Shown piece after piece: positions 1-12,000 of a DNA stretch of 64,000 bases. Location: assembly GCA_015231755.1 (NCBI GenBank), contig JADGAZ010000006.1:108239-172238 (forward strand), written 5' to 3'. The notes beneath the pieces were generated by a model. The model ran no database searches and was not told the DNA's origin. It saw nothing but the letters and a program-made list of their open reading frames with translations. How positions within the stretch are numbered: position 1 is the stretch's first letter; the number at the start of each line of letters is the position of its first letter. The DNA comes from Magnetococcales bacterium (GTDB lineage: Bacteria > Pseudomonadota > Magnetococcia > Magnetococcales > Magnetaquicoccaceae). The translations under genes and the position numbers were made by a program.

Positions 1-1
1 G

Positions 2-3000
2 AGTGATCTGTCCGATCACGATCCCACCGGATCGGTGGTGATCAGTGGGAGTGCCACCCAGGGTCAAACCCTGAGCGTGTCCAACACCCTTGAGGATGCC
101 GATGGCTTGGGAACCGTGTCTTATCGGTGGCTGGCCGATGGCGTGGCCATTGCGGGGGAGACAGGCAGCACCCTGAAGTTGACCCAGTCCCAGGTGAACA
201 AGGTGATCACGGCCCAGGCGGTTTACACCGATGCCCGTGGCCAATCCGAAAGCGTCACCAGCGATGGGACCGGTCAGGTCGCCAATGTCAATGATGACCC
301 CACCGGCAAACCGATCATCTCCGGTACGGCCCAGTTGGATCAGACCCTGACGGTCAACACGGCGTCGCTGGCCGACGTGGATGGCCTCGGGAGCTTGCAC
401 TATCAATGGTATGCCGGTGATCAGGCCATCTCCGGGGCGACCTCTTCTTCTCTGGTGCTCACCGAAACCACGGTGGGCAAGGTGGTCACCGTGCAGGTGA
501 GCTACACCGACCTCCAGGGTACTTCCGAAAGTCTTACTTCGTCCGGCACCGACGCGGTGGTGGATCCCAACAACCATGCTCCCACCGGAAGCGTCACGAT
601 CAGTGGCACACCGGTCGAAGACGGCACCCTGACAGTCGCCAATACCCTGGCGGATTCGGATGGCCTGGGCACCATCACCTATCAATGGATGGCCAATGGC
701 AGCAGCATCCTGGGGGCCACAGGGGACTCCCTGCTTTTGACCCAATCCCACGTGGGAAAAGTGATCACGGTAAAGGCGCTTTATACCGACGAGAACGGCT
801 TTCCCGAAAGCGTCACCAGTGCGGCCACCGGCACTGTGGCCAACATCAACGACGCCCCCACCGGTGAACCGGTGATCGTCGGCACCGCCACCCAGGGTCA
901 CACCTTGAGCGTGAACCATGCGGCGATTGCGGACCCGGATGGTCTGGGGGTGTTGAACTATCAGTGGTACGCGGGCGGGGAGGCGGTCTCTGGCGCGACG
1001 GGAAGTTCCCTGCTTTTGACCCAGAGTCAGGTGGGGAAGGTGATGACCGTGGAGGTGCGTTACACCGACCTCCAGGGTACCGCGGAGAGTCTGATTTCCG
1101 CTGGATCTGCCACGGTCGCCGATGCCAACGACGCGCCCACCGGAAGCGTCGTGATCCTGGGGGCCACCGGTTCCGGCTCTCAATATGCGTCCGCGGTGCA
1201 TGATTTCAGTTCCCAGTGGTCCACGGGCAGTTGGTCGGCCAGTCAGGTGCTGGGGGCGCCGAACACTTTCGGTTACGGGGACATCTCCACCTCATGGGCG
1301 CCTTCTCCGAGCAACGCGGGCATCGAACATGTCACCGTTTTGTTCGATACCCCGGTGCATGCCACCGGAGCCACCATCCGTGAGACCTACGGCAATGGTT
1401 TTGTCACCCGGATCGACGCGATGGATCTGGAGGGGGTGCTGCACACCGTGTGGAATGGCGTGGATCCGAGTCAGCCGGGGCAACCGGTGGATTTCCAGGC
1501 CAACTGGAGTGCCACCGAGTTTTTGGTGAAAGGACTCAAGGTTTATGTCGATACCGCCCACAACAGTTCAGCCTGGGAGGAGATCGACGCGATCCAGTTG
1601 CACAGCGGTGATCGCATCGCCGAAGGCCAGACCCTGAACGCCACCCATACGCTGGCGGATCTGGATGGCATCGATACCTCAACCCTGGCGTATCAATGGC
1701 TGGCCAACGGGAATCCGATTGACGGGGCCACGGGAGAGACCTTGCTGCTGTCGGCTGCCGAGGTGGGCAAGGTGATCCAGGTGAAGGTGAGCTATACCGA
1801 TGGCGCCGGCAACCTGGAGCATGTCACCAGCGATCCCACCAGCATGGTCGCCGATGTCAACGATCCCCCCACCGCCACCGGGATGGATACCGCCGAATCC
1901 CTCAACGAAGGCGCGCCGGCTTTCAGCCTGCACGATATCGTGGTCACCGATGCGGATCCCGGTGAGATCATCACCGTCACCTTGACCCTTTCCAACGCTC
2001 AGGCCGGTGACTTGAGCACCGCCACTGCCGGAACTTCGACCTCCCACTTCGATGGCACCACCTGGAGCGCCACCGGTTCGGTGGAGGATGTCAATGTGCT
2101 GCTTTCCGGGGTGAATTTCATCCCCGATGCCAACTGGGCCCAGGATTTTTCCATCTCCACCATGGTGACGGATGATTTTGTGATCCTCAACGGCACCAAG
2201 AGTGTCACGGTCACCCCGGTCAACGACGCCCCGACCGTCGCCAATCTGAACGCGGTGGTGGGCATTACCCCGGAGACTGCGGTTTACGATCTGCCCAACC
2301 TGATCATCCAGGATGTGGACAGTTCCCAGGTGACCGCCACCCTGACCCTGCCCCAGGGCGTAGGGGGAACCTTGTCCACGGGAACCTCCAACGGGGTGAC
2401 TTCGACCTTCAGTGGCTCGATCTGGAGCGCCAGTGGCGCGATAGCGGATGTCAATACCCTGCTGGCCGGGGTGACTTTTACTCCGGGAACGGGACTGACC
2501 CAGACCGTTCAGATCGCCGTTTCGGTGAGCGATGGGGTGGCCGAGGCCGTGACCGGCTTTCTGGGGTTGAGAACCATTCTGCAAGGTACCTATGGCAATG
2601 ACACCCTCACGGCTCCCAACGCCGATGGCTGGGTGATCCAGGGGCTGGATGGCAACGACACCCTCACCGGCGGCGGTGGGGCGGATACCCTGGATGGCGG
2701 ATCGGGGGATGACCTTCTCGACGGTGCCGCCGGCGCGGATATCCTGAAAGGTGGCAATGGCAACGACCTGTTTGTGATCGGCCCGGCCCCGGGTGGCCCG
2801 GAGCTTTCCAAAGCGGACGTGATCCAGGATTTCAGTCCCCAATCGGACCGGATCGGTCTGAACGGCACCTTGACGTACAGCGATCTCTCCCTGACCCAGG
2901 GTGACGGGGTCAACGCCGGGGATACCCTCGTGCGTTTGGCCAGCGGTGGGGATATCCTGGCCATTTTGCAAGGAGTCACCGCCACCGATCTCAATGCCCT

Positions 3001-6000
3001 GCATTTCATTCGCATGACCCAAACCCCTCTGACCGTGATCGGCACCTCGGGTGACGATTTGCTCACCGGCGGCATGGGCAACGACACCTTCGACGGATTC
3101 GGGGGCAACGACTCCCTGCACGCCGCTGGTGGGAACGACCTGATCCGGGTGAGCGACAAGAGCGGGGCGTTTCTGGATCACATCAATGGCGGGGGCGGCT
3201 TCGATACCCTGTCGGTTCAGTATGCGGGCATGACGGATCTGAACAGTTTCGTTTCCCGCAGTTTCACCAACGGAACCCATCTGTGGACCGATGCCAATGG
3301 GGGGGCCATCTCGTTCAAGAACATCGAGGCGGTGCAGGTGGGAGAGCATACCTATCAGATCGGTCAGACCGCTCCGAACAATTCCATGAGTTCCATCGGC
3401 TCTTCTGGATACTTCCTGTATTCGACGGAGACCAACCAAGCGATCCTGTATGATGGCGGACTGTCCTACAACGCGTTCAACGCGCCGCTCTTTTTCCCAG
3501 GTTCTCCGGTTTCCACCACCATTATCGGCACGTCGGATGATGATCTGATCCGTGGCACCACCGGCGCGGATACGATCACCACCGGGGCAGGGCGGGATTT
3601 CGTCAGACCGGGTCCGGGTGCGGATACCGTGCGGCTGGAAGGGGACAACGATGTGTTGTTCCTGGAAGGAACTTCCTGGAACGATACCCTGCTGGATGGC
3701 GGCGATGGGGCGGACTGGCTCCACTTCGGTTACAATGGCCAGTATTCGGGCGTCACTTTTTCGTTGGCCGATGCCACGGCGCTGCACTTCGAGAATCTTT
3801 TCGGCTCCGAGTCCGGCGATACCCTGACCGGTGATGCCAACGACAATGAAATCCGTGGGGCTGCGGGTTCGGATTACCTGATGGGTGGCGCGGGTAACGA
3901 TACGTTGTATGGGGATCAAGGTCCCACGTCCGAGTACTGGAACGATTATATCTATTATTACAATCTGACCTACTGGAGCTATGGCGCCTCCGGAGATGAC
4001 GTGCTCAATGGCGGCAAGGGCTCGGATATCTTGGCCGGCGGCGGTGGGCAGGACACTTTTGTGCTGGATGCCAGCGTGGTGGGTCAGGCCGGTGGCAAAT
4101 TCGTCATCGATGGCAGCGATACCATCACCGATTTTGATGTCACTCAAGATGTGATCGATCTGGCGGGTGTGCTGACCGGTTTGGGCTATACGGGCACCAC
4201 GCCCTTTACTGCCGGTTGGCTCAAATTAGAGCAGGTGGACACCAATGCGGTCATCCGGGTGGATGTGAGTGGTCTGGGAACCGATTATTCCACCACTCTG
4301 CTCACCTTGAACAACGTCACCACCAGCGATGCATCCAGCAGAATCTTGTTGGGGGTCGCCAACAAGGTGATGAACGGAGATCAGTCCGCCAATACGTTGC
4401 AAGGCGGTCTCGGTGACGACACCCTCTCCGGTCTGGGGGGTAACGACACCCTGTCCGGTGATTACGGCAACGATCAACTCCTGGGCGGTGCGGGCAATGA
4501 TGCCTTGTCCGGCAACACCGGGAATGATTCTCTGTATGGCGGAGATGGATCGGATTCTCTGTATGGCGGATCGGGCAACGATCTGCTGGATGGCGGCTCG
4601 GATGGCAGCACGGACTATCTGTCTGGCGGGGAGGGTGACGACCTGTTGATCGGTCAGGGAACCCTCTCGGGAGAAGGGGGCAACGACAGCCTGAGGGGCA
4701 GTGGCTGGCTGCATGGCGGCGCAGGCGACGATTTCGTGTTGGGTGGCGATGGCTCCGATACCCTGATTGGCGGGGCCGGTTCGGATACGTTGAACGGTGG
4801 ATTGGGCAACGATACGTTTGTCATGGATTCGTCGTCGTTGCGCGTCGAGTACGGGTACAATCAGGAATCGGTCTGGAACGAGACCGTCACGGTGGATGGC
4901 GTCGACCGCATCGAGGATTTCTCCGCGGGAGATACCCTGGATCTGAGTGGTCTGCTCAGTGCCGTTGGTTATTCCGGCAACAATCCCTTCGGGGATGGTT
5001 GGCTGACGGCTGTGCAGGTCGGCACCGATACCGAAATCCGGATGGATCTGACAGGAACCGGCAAGAATTTTTCCTCCACTGTGGTTGTGCTGAGTCATGT
5101 CACCCCGCTGGATCTGGTGACTGGCCTGCTGCCCGGTGGGCCAGTGGTCACCGTGGTTTTGCAAGGGGATGCGGCTGCCAACATCCTGAAGGGTGGTGTT
5201 GGGGATGATACGATTGCCGGTGCGGGTGGTGATGACCAGATCACGGGTGGCGCCGGCAACGATCTGTTGTCCGGGGATTCCGGCAATGACACGCTGTACG
5301 GCAATAACGGCAACGACACCCTGAACGGCGGTTACGGCCAGGATTCCCTGTATGGCGGTGCGGGGAACGATATCCTGGAAGGAGGGGATGTCGGTTATGG
5401 CTATAATTACTATTATGGCTATTACAATGGAGACTCCCTGTATGGCGAGGCGGGTGATGACACCCTGACCGGTTATGGTTCTCTTTCCGGTGGAGACGGT
5501 CGGGATATCCTGAATGGCTCCGGGTATTTGTCCGGTGGCGCCGGGGATGACACCCTGACCGGAAATGGATCGCTGTATGGTGATGACGGGAACGATATTC
5601 TGGTGGCCTCCGATGGGGACGACAGCTTGAACGGTGGAGCCGGTTCGGACACCCTCACCGGCGGTGAGGGGACCGATACCTTTATCCTGGATTGGAACAG
5701 CATGGTTTATGACTATGCCCTCTCCAAGTATGTGGTCAGCGGCAGCGACACGATTACCGATTTTACCGTGGGTGACCGGCTGGATGTGACCGGGATCCTG
5801 AATCACGCGGGCTACAATGGTTCCAATCCTTTTGCCGACGGGTGGTTGCGGGCCGAGCAGGAGGGCAGCGACTTGGTGATCCTCCTGGACCCCAAGGGAA
5901 CCGGTCTTGATTTCACGACCAGGCTGGTGACGTTGAAAAACGTGACCGTCCAGGATCTGCTGCTCAACATGTTGCCGGGTGGACCGATCCTCAACATGAA

Positions 6001-9000
6001 TCTGACCGGGGACGCGGGTGCCAATACCCTGACCAGCGGCAGCGGCAGTGATACCCTGGCGGGCCTGTCGGGGGATGACAACCTGACGGCCGGGTCCGGT
6101 GACGATACCCTCATCGGGGGATCGGGCAATGACACGCTGCATGGCGATGCGGGCAATGATCAACTGTCGGGTGGATATGGTTCGGATTATCTGTATGGCG
6201 GTGCGGGCAACGATACCCTGGATGGTGGCGGATTTGGATACAATTCCTATTATGGTTATGGGGATCAACTGTATGGGGAAGATGGGGACGATACCCTGAC
6301 CGGTTACGGTACGTTGTCGGGGGGGGCGGGCAATGACACTCTGAACGGCATTGGCACCTTGTATGGTGGAGACGGCAACGACACCCTGACCGGCAATGGT
6401 TCCCTGTACGGAGAAGCCGGTGATGATACCCTGATCGCCAGCGGCGGGGATGATACCCTCAACGGCGGAGCCGGTTCCGACACCCTGACCGGTGGTGATG
6501 GTTCGGATACCTTCGTGATGGATTGGGGGACGGCTACTTATGATTACACGTTGTCCAAATACGTGGTCAGCGGGAGTGATACCATTACCGATTTCACCCT
6601 GGGCGACCGGTTGAATCTGTCGGGTGTGTTGAATCAGTTGGGTTATTACGGTTCCAATCCCTTTGGAGAAGGATGGTTGCGGACCGAGCAATCGGGCAGC
6701 GATCTGTTGATCCGTCTGGACTCCACCGGAGCCGGCACCGATTATTCCGTTATCCTGGTCACCCTGAAAGGGGTCACCCAGTCCGATCTGGCGGGAGCCT
6801 TGTTGCCGGCGGGTCCGGTGATCGATCTGACGTTGACCGGGGATCGGGGCAGCAACAGCCTGACGGGTGACGCGGGCAACGATATCCTGACCGGTCTGGG
6901 GGGGAATGATACCCTGACCGGCAACGCGGGCAACGATACCCTTCTGGGCGGATTCGGCACCGATTACCTGTATGGCGGTGCGGGGGATGACACCCTGGAT
7001 GGTGGCTCCGAGAATGCCGGGGATATCCTGTATGGGGAAGCCGGCAACGACACCATGACGGGTCATGGGTATCTGTATGGTGGCGCGGGCAATGACACCT
7101 TAAGTGGCAGTGGCACCCTGTATGGCGAAGCGGGCCAGGATATTCTGAACGGCAGCGGTCAGTTGTACGGTGGAGCCGGCAACGATACCCTGACGGGCAG
7201 CGGTGGGGATGATCAACTGAGCGGTGAGGGCGGTTCGGACACGCTGACCGGTGGTGGGGGATCGGATGTCTTTTATATGGACGGGTCTTCCTTCACCTAT
7301 GATTACACCCTGGGCAAATATGTGGTGGACGGCAGCGATACCATCACCGACTTTGCCATCGGGGACAAACTGGATCTGTCTGGTGCGTTGAGCCGTTTGG
7401 GTTATTACGGCAGCAGTCCCTTTGCGGACGGATGGGTCAAGGCCGAACAGGTGGGGAGCGATCTGGTGATCCGCGTGGATCCGACCGGATCGGGCACCAA
7501 TTACAGCGTCACCCTGGTCACGTTGAACAACATGACCTCGGATGCGCTGGTGGGCGGTGTCGTGCCGGGTGGCCCGGTGACCAGTCAGGTGCTCAACGGT
7601 GATTGGCAGGGCAATATCCTGACCGGCGACAACGGCAACGACACGCTGAACGGATTTGGCGGGAACGATACCCTCACGGGCGGAGGCGGCGCGGATACCC
7701 TGAATGGCGGCGGTGGCAACGACACCCTGTACGGGAACGCCGGCAACGACACCCTGAATGGGGGGTATGGCTCGGATTATGTGTACGGTGGAGCGGGTGA
7801 CGATACCATCGTCGGCGGTGGCGGGAACAATGCGGATGTCCTGTATGGCGAGGCCGGCAACGATACGATCGGTGGTCAAGGCAGTCTGTACGGTGGCGAC
7901 GGAGACGATCATCTCACCGGCAACGGAGTGCTGTATGGCGAGGGCGGCAACGACACCTTGACCGGAAGCGGATCCCTGTCCGGCGGTGTCGGCAACGATA
8001 CCCTGACGGCCTTTGGAGGAGATGACTCCCTGAATGGCGAGGGCGGCTCGGACACCCTGACCGGTGGAGACGGTGCCGACTCGTTCACCATGGATTGGTA
8101 CAGCATCACCTATGATTATACGCTGGGCAAATATGTGGTGGATGGCAGCGACATCATCACCGATTTCGGGGTGGGGGATTCCCTCAATCTGTCCGGTGCG
8201 TTGAGTCGGGTGGGGTATTACAGCTCCAATCCCTTCGGGGCCGGGTGGCTCAAGGCGGAACAGGTGGGGAGTGACACCCAGATCCTCATCGACATGACGG
8301 GACAAGGGACCAACTATTCGGGTCTGCTGGTCACGTTGCAGAATGTGGCGGCCACCAATTTGCTCACGGGTTCGATGTCCGGTGGCATTTTGAAATACGT
8401 TGCCGGAGACGGCTCCGAACTGGGCACCACGGTAACCGGCACCACGGGCAACGATACCTTGCACGGCTGGGCCGGCAACGACACGCTGTCGGGTGGCAAC
8501 GGGGATGATACCCTTTATGGGGATTCCGGCAACGATACCCTGAACGGCGAAGCGGGTCAGGATACTGTGTCGGGGGGATACGGCTCGGATACCCTGTATG
8601 GCGGCGCGGACAACGACACCTTGAACGGTGGCGATGATGGCAGCACCGACTATCTGTATGGTGAAGCGGGTGATGACGCGTTGACCGGTCATGGGTATCT
8701 GTACGGTGGCATCGGCAACGATACCCTGATCGGCCATGGTCAGTTGTCCGGTGATGCGGGCAATGACCATTTGACCGGATCCGGCACCCTCACCGGTGGA
8801 GACGGGGACGACACCCTGACGGGTGCGGATGGGGACGACAGCCTGACGGGTGGTGCCGGTGCGGACACCCTCACCGGTGGCGCGGGAACCGATACCTTCA
8901 CGCTGGATTGGTATTCGGTCACTTATAACAGTACCTCGTCCAGTTATGTCGTGGATGGCAGCGACGTGATCACCGATTTTTCCATCGACGACAAACTCGA

Positions 9001-12000
9001 TTTGAGCGGCGCGTTGAATCATATCGGTTGTTACAGCGCCAATCCCTTCGTGGATGGCTGGTTGCAGGCCGATCTGGTGGGAACCGATCTGATCATCCGT
9101 GTGGATTTGAACGGGGGCGGGGATTCCTACTCCGCCACGCTGGTCACCTTGAACAACATCTCGTCCCTGACGGCATTGGGAAGCATTCTGCCTGGCGGTC
9201 CGGTGATCGATCGGGTGCTGGATGGCACCGGTGGGAACGATACTCTGACCGGGGGCAGTGGCAGCGATACCATCACCGGTTTCGGGGGCAATGACACCCT
9301 CACCGGCAATGAAGGCAATGACACCCTGTCCGCTGGTTCCGGCAACGATACGGTGTATGGCAACGGGGGCAATGACACCCTCACGGGTGGATATGGCGTG
9401 GATACCCTGTATGGTGGCGCGGGCAACGACACCCTGGATGGGGGGAATGACATCAGCAACGATACCCTCTATGGCGAGGCCGGGGACGATACCCTGACTG
9501 GCAACGGTTATCTGTATGGTGGCGATGGCAACGACAGTCTGACTGGCACGGGCCACCTCTACGGAGATGCCGGCAACGATACCTTGACCGGCAGCGGTAC
9601 CCTTTCGGGTGGCGCGGGTACCGATACCCTGGTGGGCGGGGGTGGCGATGATACCCTAAGCGGGGATGCGGGCTCGGATACCCTGACGGGTGGAGGGGGA
9701 GCCGATACCTTTGTCATGGATTGGTATAGCATGCAGTATAATTATACCTTGTCCAGATATGTGGTGGATGCGGATGTGATCACCGACTTTTCCCTTGGGG
9801 ACAAGCTCGATCTGTCGGGTATCATCTACAATCTTGGTTATTACGGCAACACCCCCTTTGAGGATGGCTGGTTGCAGGCCGAACAGGTGGGCAACGATCT
9901 GCTGATTCGGTTGGATCCCAACGGGGGGGGAGACGGTTATACGGATCTTTTGGTCACCTTGCAGAATGTCTCCTCGGTGGATGTGTTGGACGGCGTGTTG
10001 CCGGGAGGCCCGTCGGTTGACCGGATCCTCACCGGGGACGGCAAGAACAACACCCTGGTGGGTGGCAGCGGCAAGGATATTCTGTCGGGTCTGGGAGGAA
10101 ACGATGACCTGACGGGCAATAACGGGGATGACACCCTTTCCGGTGGGGCCGGCAACGATACGTTGCGCGGCAATGGCGGCAATGACACCCTTTCCGGCGG
10201 ATACGGCACCGATTATCTGTACGGCGGCGATGGAAACGACACCCTTGCCGGCGGAAGCGATGGCAATTGGGAATATCTGTATGGCGAGGCGGGGAACGAT
10301 AGCCTGGAAGGTTATGGCAACCTCAGTGGTGGCAATGGAAACGATACCCTGCAAGGCAGCGGCTACCTGTACGGGGATGACGGTGATGATACCCTGACCG
10401 GCAGCGGGACTCTGGCTGGCGGTTATGGCTCCGACACGCTGGTGGGATCGGATGGGGATGATTCCCTGAACGGTGGTCAGGGTTCGGATACCTTGACCGG
10501 TGGCGCTGGAAAAGACACGTTCACCATGGACTGGTCGGCGTTGCAGTATGATTACACCCTGGCCCGGTATGTGGTGGACAGCGATGTCATCACCGACTTC
10601 GCCGCCGAGGATCGACTTGATCTGTCGGGCGTGTTGTCGAATTTCGGTTATTACGGCACCACGCCTTTCGGGGATGGTTGGCTCAAGGCCGAACAGGTGG
10701 GCAACGATCTGGTCATTCGGCTGGATGCCAACGGCGGTGGCGACAACTTTGCCGACACCGTGGTGACCCTGCTCAATGCCACACCGCTCACGATCCTGGC
10801 CAGCATTCTGCCGGGTGGACCGGTGGTGAATCAGACCCTGACCGGCGACGCCGGCAACAACACCTTGGTGGGTGGCAGTGGCAATGACACCCTTTCCGGA
10901 CTGGGTGGCAATGATGACCTGACGGGCAACGACGGGGACGACACCCTGACGGGAGGAGGGGGCAACGATACGCTCCGGGGGAATGGGGGGGCGGATACCC
11001 TGTCCGGTGGATTCGGTTCGGATTCGTTGTATGGCGGCCTGGGCAACGATACCTTGAGCGGCGGTACCGATGGCAGTTGGGATGCGATGTATGGGGAGGA
11101 CGGGGATGACACCGTAATCGGCCTGGGTTATCTGTATGCCGGCGCGGGCAACGATACCTTGCAAGGCGGCGGTTATCTGTACGGCGAAAACGGCAATGAC
11201 ACCCTCAGTGGCCGAGGCTATCTGAACGGAGGGGATGGGAACGATGTTCTGATCGGCTCCGATGGGGAAGATTCCCTGCGAGGAGATCGGGGGTCGGATA
11301 CCCTGACCGGTGGCGCGGGAGCGGATCTGTTCGTCATGGATGGTTCCCTGCTGCTGTACGATTATACCCTTTCCCGTTATGTTGTCGACGGCAGCGACAC
11401 CATCACCGACTTCACCGCCGAAGACCGGCTCGATCTGTCGGGAGTGTTGCAGAATTATGGGTATTACGGTTCCAATCCCTTCGGAGAAGGGTGGCTCAAG
11501 GCCGAACAGGTGGGGACGGATCTGGTGATCCGTCTGGATTACAACGGGGGTGGGGACCATTATGCGGATACCCTGGTCACGTTGCAGAATGTCAGCCTGG
11601 ATGTTCTGGCCACCAGCATCCTGCCGGGCAGTGTGCAGGTGAACTACAGCCAGACCTCCGCCAGCGATCATTTCGTGGGCAACGGATTGGATACCCATTA
11701 TTTCTGGGATCAGAACAGCACCTTTGCCGGCAATGACTCCATTCAGGATTCCGGGGGGCATGACGCGTTGCAGTTCGGGAATCTGCACGATGTGGCCATG
11801 CGCATCGGAACCTCCACCACCGCCGGTTCCGACAATCTGCTGGTGCAAATCGATACCGGCATCCTGCCTGCCGGGGGGGGAACGGCTTCGTTGACCTTTG
11901 CCGCGCCGGAGAGTCAGATCGATCTGGCTCGCAGCATCGAGGAGATTCAGGCCACGGATGGGGCGCTCAACAGTTCGGGCAGTTCATCGTCGGTGAAAAT

